NCBI GenBank assembly: GCA_900772695.1
Contig: CAAGRO010000367.1
Span: 1 to 6,114, forward strand
DNA length: 6,114 nucleotides
Reading direction: 5' to 3'
DNA from: an uncultured Oribacterium sp.
Lineage (GTDB): Bacteria > Bacillota > Clostridia > Lachnospirales > Lachnospiraceae
Shown: positions 1 through 5,099 of the stretch, one piece after another
Position numbering within the stretch: position 1 is the first letter of the stretch
How the letters are laid out: every line of letters begins with the position of its first letter
Notes under the pieces: generated by a model
The model's input: the letters and a program-made list of their open reading frames with translations, nothing else
Database searches by the model: none
What the model was told of the DNA's origin: nothing
Translations under genes and position numbers: made by a program

Positions 1-804
1 CCGATCCGGCAGCGGATCGGTGAGCTGGATCCGGTAGACCTCGCCACGCGCAAGGGCATCCCGCGCGAGCGCCTCCGGATAGAAGCCGATCCCGAGATCG
101 TAGGCCACCATCGGCAGGATCTGGTCCGTGGAGGAGGCCTCCAGCTCCGGATCGAACGGCAGGCGATGATTCAGAAAGTACTGCACATAGAGCTCGCGGG
201 TGCCGGTATCGCGGCCGACACTGATGAGCGGATAGGTATCGAGCTCACGCAGAGACATGGGCTGCTCGGCGAGGTGCCGGAGTCCCGGACCGACGAGGGG
301 AATCTCCTTAAAGGTAAAGAGCGGCTCCATCGAGAGCGTGCCATGGATCTTCAGCGGGGTGGTCACGAGCGCGATGTCCGCGAGTCCGTTCTGGAGCGCC
401 TTCAGGGCACGCGGCGTCGAGTGGTTCGAGATACTGATGCTGATCTCCGGAAAGCGCTTCTTGAAATCCCGGAGCACCGGCAACAGCACGAGACGCAGGG
501 CGTTCTCGGAGGCGGAGATCGTGACATGGCCGCTCTCCATATTGACCTCCTTCCGGAGCTCACGCTCGCCGAAGCTCAGCTGCTCATAGGCGATCGCCAC
601 GTGCTCATAGAGCTTCTGCCCGACCTGCGTCAGGGTGATGCCACGCTTTCCGCGGTGCATGAGCTTACAGCCGAGCTCCGCCTCGAGACTGTTCATCGCA
701 CGGCTGACGTTCGGCTGATTCGAGCCGAGCATGCGCGCCGCCTGCGTGAAGCTGCGACAGCTGCCGACATAATAGAAGATACGATAGTAATCATAAGAAA
801 CCAT
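1..804 (-). CDS. LysR-type transcriptional regulator, C-terminus cut by window edge
   Basis: A DNA-binding regulator of the LysR family, 268 codons visible with no stop before the left edge. Family members usually run about 290-310 residues, so roughly 30-40 C-terminal residues are missing. The N-terminal winged helix-turn-helix is clear: YYRIFYYVGSCRSFTQAARML (about 6-26) then SNQPNVSRAMNSLEAELGCKL (28-48), followed by the wing and T-Q-VG (58-62) and a linker helix. From about residue 92 (GHVTISASE) the periplasmic-binding-like effector domain begins, with LPVLRDFKKRFPEI (108-121) and GLADIALV (140-147). The ATG at 804 has an AGGAG Shine-Dalgarno (plus-strand 811-815) six bases upstream and places the helix-turn-helix where the family expects it. 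It is divergent from the atp operon. LysR proteins often control a divergent neighbour and themselves, but nothing here identifies the effector or target. Confidence 0.93.
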   Translation of the reverse strand, partial: MVSYDYYRIFYYVGSCRSFTQAARMLGSNQPNVSRAMNSLEAELGCKLMHRGKRGITLTQVGQKLYEHVAIAYEQLSFGERELRKEVNMESGHVTISASENALRLVLLPVLRDFKKRFPEISISISNHSTPRALKALQNGLADIALVTTPLKIHGTLSMEPLFTFKEIPLVGPGLRHLAEQPMSLRELDTYPLISVGRDTGTRELYVQYFLNHRLPFDPELEASSTDQILPMVAYDLGIGFYPEALARDALARGEVYRIQLTDPLPDR

Positions 805-822
805 AAACTGCTCCTGTACGGT

Positions 823-897
823 GTCCGGATAGCGGACGAAAAAGGTATGCACGGCCACGAGAATGATACCGCTGGATTTCGATGGGACAGCGCTCTC
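823..897 (-). other. stem-loops in the lysR-type gene leader
   Basis: Two inverted repeats lie in the presumed 5' leader of the regulator. GTCCG at 823-827 pairs with CGGAC at 833-837 around a five-base loop, ending about seven bases from the Shine-Dalgarno. CGCTG at 870-874 pairs with CAGCG at 888-892, with an outer GAGA/TCTC (859-862 / 894-897). There is no T-run in the - direction, so these are not terminators. They are short and could be chance in GC-rich DNA. Confidence 0.35.
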
Positions 898-966
898 TGT
901 GACATAAAATCGGACGTCGTGTAGCAATGGAGAATAGTTCCAAAAATAAACAGCGTCCTTGTTACG

Positions 967-995
967 AATATATCAAATTGAACAATCTAAGTCAA
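967..995 (-). promoter_or_regulatory. sigma-A-like promoter for the lysR-type gene
   Basis: Reading the - strand, TTGACT (plus 990-995) is the -35 box and TATATT (plus 967-972) the -10 box, separated by exactly 17 bases. Each box matches five of six consensus bases. Transcription would start near 960 and leave a leader of about 155 bases before the ATG at 804. Position and direction fit the regulator gene. Confidence 0.65.
973..995. promoter_or_regulatory. possible LysR-type operator (TCAA/TTGA inverted repeats)
   Basis: TCAA-A-TTGA at 973-981 is followed by TCAA at 992-995, so the central TTGA (978-981) also forms TTGA-N10-TCAA. This lies inside the spacer and -35 box of the regulator's own promoter candidate, where LysR proteins commonly bind for autoregulation. 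The arms are only four bases long in AT-rich DNA, so chance is a real alternative. Confidence 0.3.
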
Positions 996-1026
996 AATGA
1001 CATGTTAAATATATAAAAAATACGGC

Positions 1027-1054
1027 TTGAATATGAAAAAATGCGGAATATAAT
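1027..1054 (+). promoter_or_regulatory. sigma-A-like promoter for the atp operon
   Basis: TTGAAT at 1027-1032 and a perfect TATAAT at 1049-1054 are separated by 16 bases. Transcription would start near 1061, about 157 bases before atpB. It is the best + strand promoter match in the AT-rich core. The 31 bases between its -35 box and that of the divergent lysR promoter could let one bound regulator affect both. Confidence 0.7.
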
Positions 1055-1081
1055 AGCAACCGAAGTAATCGGGAGCACCAT

Positions 1082-1100
1082 GCCTGCCCGGAAGGGGGGC
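1082..1100 (+). other. GC-rich stem-loop in the atp leader
   Basis: GCCT (1082-1085) pairs with GGGC (1097-1100, one U-G pair), G1086 is bulged, and CCC (1087-1089) pairs with GGG (1094-1096) around GGAA, a GNRA-type tetraloop. It lies just upstream of the terminator-like hairpin. It fits a folded leader RNA, but I recognise no known riboswitch consensus in it. Confidence 0.45.
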
Positions 1101-1115
1101 TGCCCTGCATATATG

Positions 1116-1150
1116 AATTCCGTTGGCCGGTTTCGGTACGGAATTTTTTT
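1116..1150 (+). terminator. intrinsic terminator-like hairpin in the atp leader (possible attenuator)
   Basis: AATTCCGT at 1116-1123 pairs perfectly with ACGGAATT at 1138-1145. An inner CCG/CGG stem (1127-1129 / 1134-1136) is closed by a GTTT loop, and T1144-T1150 gives seven consecutive T. No + strand gene ends before it, so it does not close an upstream unit. It sits between the atp promoter candidate and atpB. It could cause premature termination, yielding a transcript of about 90 bases, or act as a regulated attenuator. The stem is AT-rich at its base, so its strength is uncertain. Confidence 0.6.
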
Positions 1151-1217
1151 ATTGCATGCGGCACCCGGAGCGGCATCACTCCTGAGCACTTACGTAAAAG
1201 AAAATGGAGGTAGTAGA

Positions 1218-1904
1218 ATGGAGCAATTTACTTCGGAACTCCAGGAACAGCTGCAGGTCGCCACTGCATTCACGATTCCGGTGTTCGGAGGGATTCAAGT
1301 TGCCGAATCGACCGTCATCACCTGGGTGATCATGGCTGTACTGGCTGCGCTTTCCATTTATCTGGGCTCGAACCTGAAGGTACACAACCCGGGTAAACGT
1401 CAGCAGGTCGCAGAAATGATCGTCACCTTCCTGGACAACTTCATCAACGGGATGCTGGGAGAGAAGGGAAAGCAGTATGGAACCCTGATTTCCGTCATCC
1501 TCATCTATATCGGAGTGTCCAACGTGATCGGTCTCTTCGGACTGAAGCCGCCGACCAAGGATCTGAATGTCACGGTCGGTCTTTCACTCATCAGTATCGT
1601 TCTGATCGAGGTCGCGGGTATCCGCGCGAAGGGAGCGAAGGGCTGGCTGAAGAGCTTTTCACAGCCGGTCGCGATCGTAACACCGATCAATATCCTCGAG
1701 CTGGGGATTCGTCCGCTGTCCCTGTGCATGCGACTTTTCGGTAATGTACTCGGCGCATTTATCATCATGGAGCTGATCAAAATGGTCGTTCCGGTCGGCG
1801 TTCCGGCCATCTTCAGTCTCTATTTTGATATATTCGACGGACTGATTCAGGCGTACGTTTTCGTATTCCTGACATCGCTTTACATCCAGGACGCGGTGGA
1901 GTAA
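1218..1904 (+). CDS. atpB: F-type ATP synthase subunit a
   Basis: Membrane stator subunit of Fo that forms the two proton half-channels against the c-ring. The product is 228 residues, close to other Gram-positive a subunits. The conserved helix SLCMRLFGN (168-176) carries the essential arginine, R172, equivalent to E. coli R210, and IQAYVFVFLT (210-219) holds Q211, equivalent to Q252. Hydrophobic segments lie at about 32-50, 88-108, 118-136, 174-192 and 196-222. By eye alignment the E. coli E219 and H245 positions are F181 and D204. The start at 1218 is chosen because GGAGG (1206-1210) lies seven bases upstream. The frame stays open back to an ATG at 1041, but that lies within the promoter region. 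It is the first gene of the operon, followed by a 184-base spacer before atpE. Confidence 0.96.
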   Translation: MEQFTSELQEQLQVATAFTIPVFGGIQVAESTVITWVIMAVLAALSIYLGSNLKVHNPGKRQQVAEMIVTFLDNFINGMLGEKGKQYGTLISVILIYIGVSNVIGLFGLKPPTKDLNVTVGLSLISIVLIEVAGIRAKGAKGWLKSFSQPVAIVTPINILELGIRPLSLCMRLFGNVLGAFIIMELIKMVVPVGVPAIFSLYFDIFDGLIQAYVFVFLTSLYIQDAVE

Positions 1905-1925
1905 GCCGCATCCATCCGCGGACCG

Positions 1926-2050
1926 TCTCCCCTTTTTCGGCCAATGTCGTCGACCGGGAGATCGTCACGCAGCAGACACGAAACGAAGCCTTCACGTCGA
2001 GAGGAAGGCCCGCAGAAGCACAGCGATCATCAATCAAAAAAGGATCGCTG
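1926..2050 (+). other. structured atpB-atpE intercistronic spacer with three stem-loops
   Basis: Three inverted repeats lie in the 184-base spacer. TCTCCC (1926-1931) pairs with GGGAGA (1956-1961). GCCTTC (1988-1993) pairs with GAAGGC (2004-2009). CAGCGATC (2021-2028) pairs with GATCGCTG (2043-2050), an 8-base perfect stem with a 14-base loop. None is followed by a T-run, so they look like mRNA structure or processing and stability elements rather than terminators. GGCCAA at 1939-1944 is the complement of the TTGGCC found in the other spacers. Confidence 0.5.
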
Positions 2051-2088
2051 ATGCATGAATTATGAATGATAATTAAAGGAGAAAAATT
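2051..2088 (+). promoter_or_regulatory. AU-rich translation initiation region of atpE
   Basis: After the 2021-2050 stem-loop the sequence becomes strongly AT-rich right up to the atpE ATG, with AGGAG at 2077-2081 seven bases before it. This contrasts with the GC-rich surroundings. An unstructured AU-rich leader before atpE recalls the E. coli atpE translational enhancer, which helps supply the many c copies needed per complex. Function here is inferred from that analogy. Confidence 0.5.
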
Positions 2089-2310
2089 ATGAGCGTAACA
2101 GCAATTGGTGTCGGTTTAGCAGCATTCGCCTGCATCGGTGCAGGTCTTTCCATCGGTATCGCAACCGGTAAGGCCGCAGAGGCCATCGCAAGACAGCCGG
2201 AGGCAGACGGCAAGATCATGAGAATCCTGCTTCTGGGTTGTGCCCTCGCCGAGGCAACCGCGATCTACGGCTTCGTTCTCGGTATCCTCTGCATCTTCTT
2301 CCTGGGCTGA
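2089..2310 (+). CDS. atpE: F-type ATP synthase subunit c (proteolipid)
   Basis: Rotor-ring subunit of Fo, 73 residues, a two-helix membrane hairpin. The polar loop ARQPE (34-38) joins helix 1 (about 3-27) to helix 2 (about 44-70). The ion-binding carboxylate is E55 in ALAEATAIYG. Against the Na+-type ring of Ilyobacter, the ligand positions Q32 and S66 appear to be I22 and A56, so proton rather than sodium coupling is inferred. The helix 1 glycine motif reads G17-x-G19-x-S21-x-G23, with one glycine replaced by serine. Cysteines are at 15, 51 and 68. It sits between two structured spacers and has its own strong AU-rich ribosome binding site, consistent with higher expression than its neighbours. 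Confidence 0.97.
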   Translation: MSVTAIGVGLAAFACIGAGLSIGIATGKAAEAIARQPEADGKIMRILLLGCALAEATAIYGFVLGILCIFFLG

Positions 2311-2322
2311 TCTTTGTTCTGG

Positions 2323-2349
2323 CCCGCCTGCGAAAGGTTCGCGGGAGGG
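2323..2349 (+). other. strong hairpin just downstream of atpE
   Basis: GCGAA (2330-2334) pairs with TTCGC (2338-2342) around an AGG loop. The stem continues with CCCGCCT (2323-2329) against GGGAGGG (2343-2349), broken by one G-A mismatch and one G-T pair. No T-run follows, so it is unlikely to be a full intrinsic terminator. It lies 13 bases after the atpE stop and may protect or define the 3' end of atpE-containing mRNA. Confidence 0.55.
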
Positions 2350-2360
2350 TATCGATGAGA

Positions 2361-2416
2361 CTGCATTGGCCGAAGGCGGGTGCAGCGAAAAGACAGTAGT
2401 ACAGTGAAGACAGGAG
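2361..2416 (+). repeat. atpF leader with split copy of the shared spacer repeat
   Basis: GCATTGGCCGAAG (2363-2375) and GAAGACAGGAG (2406-2416) are both found exactly in the atpG leader, where they overlap by GAAG to form one 20-base block (5074-5093). Here they are separated by 30 bases. The second block contains the atpF Shine-Dalgarno. CTGCA (2361-2365) can also pair with TGCAG (2381-2385), enclosing most of the first block. Confidence 0.6.
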
Positions 2417-2423
2417 AAGAAAC

Positions 2424-2930
2424 ATGTTAAGAGTAGATATCAACTTATTATTTACCGTGATCAACCTGCTGTTCCTGGCTTTCCTTATGAAGAAGTTCCT
2501 CTTCAAGCCGGTGCGCGCGATCCTCGAGAAGCGTCAGAGCGAGATCGAGGCATCGTTTAAGAACGCAGATGCCGTCAATCAGGAGGCAGCTGCACTGAAG
2601 GCGAAGTACGAGGCGAGCCTCTCGAACATCGAGACGGAGCGTCAGGAGACCATCAACCAGGCGAAGATCGACGCGTCGAAGGAATACGACGAGATCATCC
2701 ACAACGCAAACAGGAAGGCCGACAAGATCATCGCCGAGGCGAAGATCCAGGCCGAGAAGGACGCCGAGACGAAGCAGCATGAGATGCAGCAGCAGATGGC
2801 GGTGCTCGTCGCACAGGCAGCCTATAAGATCGCGACCTCCCATGACAGTGCAGCGAACGACAGCCAGCTGTTTGATCAGTTCCTGAACGACAGTGAGGGG
2901 CAGCAGCCGAACGGAACGAAGGAGGCATAA
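2424..2930 (+). CDS. atpF: F-type ATP synthase subunit b
   Basis: Peripheral stalk subunit of 168 residues that links Fo to the delta/alpha cap of F1 as a dimer. A single N-terminal membrane helix (about 6-27) is followed by the family-typical FLFKPVRAILEKRQSEIE (25-42), then a long charged alpha-helical, coiled-coil region to about 138, rich in E, K, A and Q. The C-terminal tail (about 139-168) is polar and probably flexible. AGGAG at 2412-2416 is seven bases before the ATG. The stop is three bases before the start of the delta-alpha gene, whose Shine-Dalgarno lies inside the last codons of atpF, so the two are probably translationally coupled. The length is normal and it is not fused to delta, unlike the mycobacterial b-delta arrangement. 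Confidence 0.96.
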   Translation: MLRVDINLLFTVINLLFLAFLMKKFLFKPVRAILEKRQSEIEASFKNADAVNQEAAALKAKYEASLSNIETERQETINQAKIDASKEYDEIIHNANRKADKIIAEAKIQAEKDAETKQHEMQQQMAVLVAQAAYKIATSHDSAANDSQLFDQFLNDSEGQQPNGTKEA

Positions 2931-2933
2931 GCG

Positions 2934-4982
2934 ATGACGCAGAATGCAAGAGAGATTGCAGAACGTTTGATTCAGCTGCAGGTTTCTCCGAGCGTGATGA
3001 GTTCGACCTCACGTATCTTCGAGGTCCTTCCGGAAACCCTTTCCGAGCTCGGTGATCCGACCGTGTCACTGGAGAAGAGAGATGAAGTCATCGACAGCGT
3101 CTTTCCGACCGAGGTGCGGGATACCCTGAAGCTTCTCTGCGAGGAGAATAACCTCCACATGTGGAAGGAGATCGCGAAGCAGTACGACGAGATCCGTGCG
3201 ACAGCCGAGCGTCAGATCCAGGTTCGGCTTCGCTATGTGACGAAGCCGACGGAGAAGCAGCTCCTGAATATTCAGAAATTTGTATTTGACAAGTATAAGA
3301 CACAGCACTTCGATTTCCAGATGCAGGAGGATAAGGCGCTCGGTGGCGGCTTCATCCTCGAGGTGGGCAATGATCAGTACGACTGGTCGACGAGCGGTCG
3401 CCGGAATCAGTTCCTCGAGCAGATCCGGAATACCCGCTCCAGCCTCGCGAGTGATGCGGATATCCTGACCATCCTCCGGAAGGGCATCTCCAACTTCGAC
3501 CTGAAGGCCGAGAAGAAGGAAATCGGCTTCATCGAGAGCGTCGGTGATGGGATCGCCATCATGAACGGCCTCGATCATGCCATGTATGGTGAGGTCATCG
3601 AGTTCGATAACGGCACGAAGGGCATGGTACAGAACATCGAGCGGAACCGCATCGGTGTCATCCTCTTCGGTGACGAGACAGGGCTCGGCGAGGGCAGCCG
3701 TGGTATGCGTACCGGTCGTATGGCTGGTGTGCCGGTATCCAACGACTACCTCGGTCGTGTCGTGAACGCCCTCGGTGAGCCGATCGACGGTCTCGGTCCG
3801 ATCCATGAGGACGAGTACCGTGCCATCGAGCAGCCGGCACCGGGCATCATCGACCGTCAGCCGGTCAATGAGCCGCTGCAGACCGGTATCCTCGCGATCG
3901 ACTCGATGTTCCCGATCGGTCGTGGACAGCGTGAGCTGATCATCGGCGACCGTCAGACCGGTAAGACCTCCATCGCGATGGATACGATCCTGAATCAGGC
4001 CGACAAGAACTGTATCTGTATCTATGTCGCCATCGGTCAGAAGGAGTCGACCGTCGCTTCGCTCGTGGAGAACCTGAAGAAGCACGATGCGATGAAGTAC
4101 ACCTGCGTCATGGCAGCCACCGCGGCTGATCCGGCACCGATCCAGTACATCGCACCGTATGCCGCGACCTCCCTCGCTGAGTACTTCATGTACAAGGGAC
4201 AGGATGTTCTGATCGTCTACGATGACCTCAGTAAGCATGCCGTCGCCTACCGTGCGCTCTCCCTGCTCCTCGGTCGTGCACCGGGACGTGAGGCCTATCC
4301 TGGCGATGTCTTCTATCTGCACTCGAGACTCCTCGAGCGTTCCTGCCGTCTCAGTGAGAAGCTCGGTGGTGGTTCCATCACCGCCCTTCCGATCATCGAG
4401 ACCCAGGATGGTGATGTCTCGGCCTACATCCCGACGAACGTCATCTCCATCACCGATGGTCAGATCTTCCTCGAGAGCAACCTCTTCTTCGAGGGTCAGC
4501 GTCCAGCCGTCAACGTCGGTCTGTCGGTATCCCGAGTCGGTGGTGCGGCACAGGCGAAGGCCATGAAGAAGGCCTCCGGCTCCCTCCGTATCGATCTCGC
4601 GCAGTATCGTGAGATGGCCGTCTTCACGCAGTTCTCCTCGGATCTCGATCAGAACACCCGTGATCTCCTGACCCAGGGTAAGGTGCTCATGGAGCTTCTG
4701 AAGCAGCCGCTCGGTCATCCGATGTCCCTGTCGGATCAGGTCATCACCCTCGTCACTGCTCTGAATAAGAAGCTGATGAGCGTCGAGCCGAAGCATGTCA
4801 AGGCATTCCAGGGGGAGATGCTCACGTATTTCGCACAGCGCTATCCGGAGATCGGTAAGAACCTCGAGATTTCGAAGGTGCTCGATGACGATGCGAAGAA
4901 GAGCATTCTGAGCGTTGCCGACGAGTTCCTGAAGATCTGGGACAGCGAGCACAAATCAGCGGAAAGCACGAGCGCGATCTAA
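2934..4982 (+). CDS. fused F1 ATP synthase delta-alpha subunit
   Basis: One 682-codon frame joins a whole delta subunit (atpH) to a whole alpha subunit (atpA). Residues 1-168 are delta: an N-terminal helical domain (to about 105; SLEKRDEVIDSVFP at 45-58) and the C-terminal domain with ALGGGFILEVGNDQYD (135-150) and GRRNQFLEQIR (155-165). Alpha starts at about 170-175 (ADILTILRKGISNFD) and is about 513 residues, the E. coli length. Its nucleotide-binding features are the P-loop GDRQTGKT (338-345, K344), Walker B DVLIVYDD (424-431), ITDGQ (506-510) and PAVNVGLSVS with arginine finger R534. The first in-frame ATG after the junction, M210, would delete the alpha N-terminus and has no ribosome binding site. 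AAGGAGG at 2919-2925 serves the ATG at 2934. Known F1 has three alpha to one delta, so the fusion implies processing, extra delta domains or unfused copies elsewhere. Confidence 0.95.
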   Translation: MTQNAREIAERLIQLQVSPSVMSSTSRIFEVLPETLSELGDPTVSLEKRDEVIDSVFPTEVRDTLKLLCEENNLHMWKEIAKQYDEIRATAERQIQVRLRYVTKPTEKQLLNIQKFVFDKYKTQHFDFQMQEDKALGGGFILEVGNDQYDWSTSGRRNQFLEQIRNTRSSLASDADILTILRKGISNFDLKAEKKEIGFIESVGDGIAIMNGLDHAMYGEVIEFDNGTKGMVQNIERNRIGVILFGDETGLGEGSRGMRTGRMAGVPVSNDYLGRVVNALGEPIDGLGPIHEDEYRAIEQPAPGIIDRQPVNEPLQTGILAIDSMFPIGRGQRELIIGDRQTGKTSIAMDTILNQADKNCICIYVAIGQKESTVASLVENLKKHDAMKYTCVMAATAADPAPIQYIAPYAATSLAEYFMYKGQDVLIVYDDLSKHAVAYRALSLLLGRAPGREAYPGDVFYLHSRLLERSCRLSEKLGGGSITALPIIETQDGDVSAYIPTNVISITDGQIFLESNLFFEGQRPAVNVGLSVSRVGGAAQAKAMKKASGSLRIDLAQYREMAVFTQFSSDLDQNTRDLLTQGKVLMELLKQPLGHPMSLSDQVITLVTALNKKLMSVEPKHVKAFQGEMLTYFAQRYPEIGKNLEISKVLDDDAKKSILSVADEFLKIWDSEHKSAESTSAI

Positions 4983-4999
4983 GCGTTTCATCATATAGC

Positions 5000-5081
5000 G
5001 CCAATGCTTCCGGCGAAGCATCGTCGTGCAGCGGAGTCGAACCGGCTCCGGGACATGAGGATGCCGGCGGGAAGCATTGGC
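5000..5081 (+). other. large inverted-repeat structure in the atpG leader, with a competing hairpin
   Basis: The 117-base spacer before atpG can fold as a long stem-loop: 5000-5011 pairs perfectly over 12 bases with 5070-5081. It encloses a second stem, CCGGCTCC (5042-5049) with 5059-5067, eight pairs with T5062 bulged. The left arm can instead form a local hairpin, ATGCTTC (5004-5010) with GAAGCAT (5015-5021) around CGGC. The two pairings exclude each other. The outer stem ends eight bases before the atpG Shine-Dalgarno. No T-run follows, so this is RNA structure or a repeat element, not a terminator. Confidence 0.65.
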
Positions 5082-5093
5082 CGAAGACAGGAG
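5074..5093 (+). repeat. shared spacer repeat, fused copy, containing the atpG ribosome binding site
   Basis: A 20-base block whose first 13 bases (GCATTGGCCGAAG) equal 2363-2375 and whose last 11 (GAAGACAGGAG) equal 2406-2416 in the atpF leader. The final AGGAG (5089-5093) is the atpG Shine-Dalgarno, six bases before the ATG at 5100. The first eight bases also form most of the right arm of the 12-base outer stem. Confidence 0.65.
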
Positions 5094-5099
5094 TACATC

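Larger units (their letters stand above)
805..1217. other. divergent intergenic control region between lysR-type gene and atpB
   Basis: These 413 bases hold no convincing gene. From the lysR side they contain a structured lysR 5' leader (about 805-960), an AT-rich core (about 930-1060) with two divergent promoter candidates, and a GC-rich structured atp leader (about 1061-1217) with a terminator-like hairpin. The AT content of the core stands out against the GC-rich coding DNA on both sides. No atpI-like gene is present, although atpI often precedes atpB. Confidence 0.8.

Noticed and set aside
166..924. A 252-codon + strand open frame opposite the LysR-type gene
   Set aside because: It is antisense to a clear LysR coding sequence, has low-complexity charged content and no ribosome binding site.
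805..960. In-frame open extension upstream of the LysR-type start (no stop until the promoter region)
   Set aside because: No in-frame ATG exists there, candidate GTG/TTG codons lack good ribosome binding sites, and the helix-turn-helix position fits the ATG at 804.
1041..1217. N-terminal extension of atpB to an in-frame ATG at 1041
   Set aside because: That ATG lies between the -35 and -10 boxes of the promoter candidate, the extension would cross the terminator-like hairpin, and GGAGG at 1206-1210 clearly supports the start at 1218.
2051..2076. Tiny upstream ORFs (ATG at 2051, 2055, 2062) before atpE
   Set aside because: Each is only four codons long with no Shine-Dalgarno; AT-rich sequence makes such ATGs likely by chance.
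2323..2349. Hairpin after atpE as a rho-independent terminator
   Set aside because: No T-run follows the stem and the operon continues directly into atpF.
3066..4952. A 628-codon open frame on the - strand opposite the delta-alpha gene
   Set aside because: Its translation resembles no family I know and it lies opposite a highly conserved gene. The strong codon bias of the sense strand removes the codons that would give antisense stops.
5020..5050. A tRNA-like T-loop (TTCGACT on the - strand) in the atpG leader
   Set aside because: The flanking five-base stem does not pair properly and no acceptor, anticodon or D arm is found around it.
5004..5099. N-terminal extension of atpG to an in-frame ATG at 5004
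   Set aside because: It has no ribosome binding site, the extra residues are encoded by the inverted-repeat spacer, and the conserved gamma N-terminus begins at 5100.
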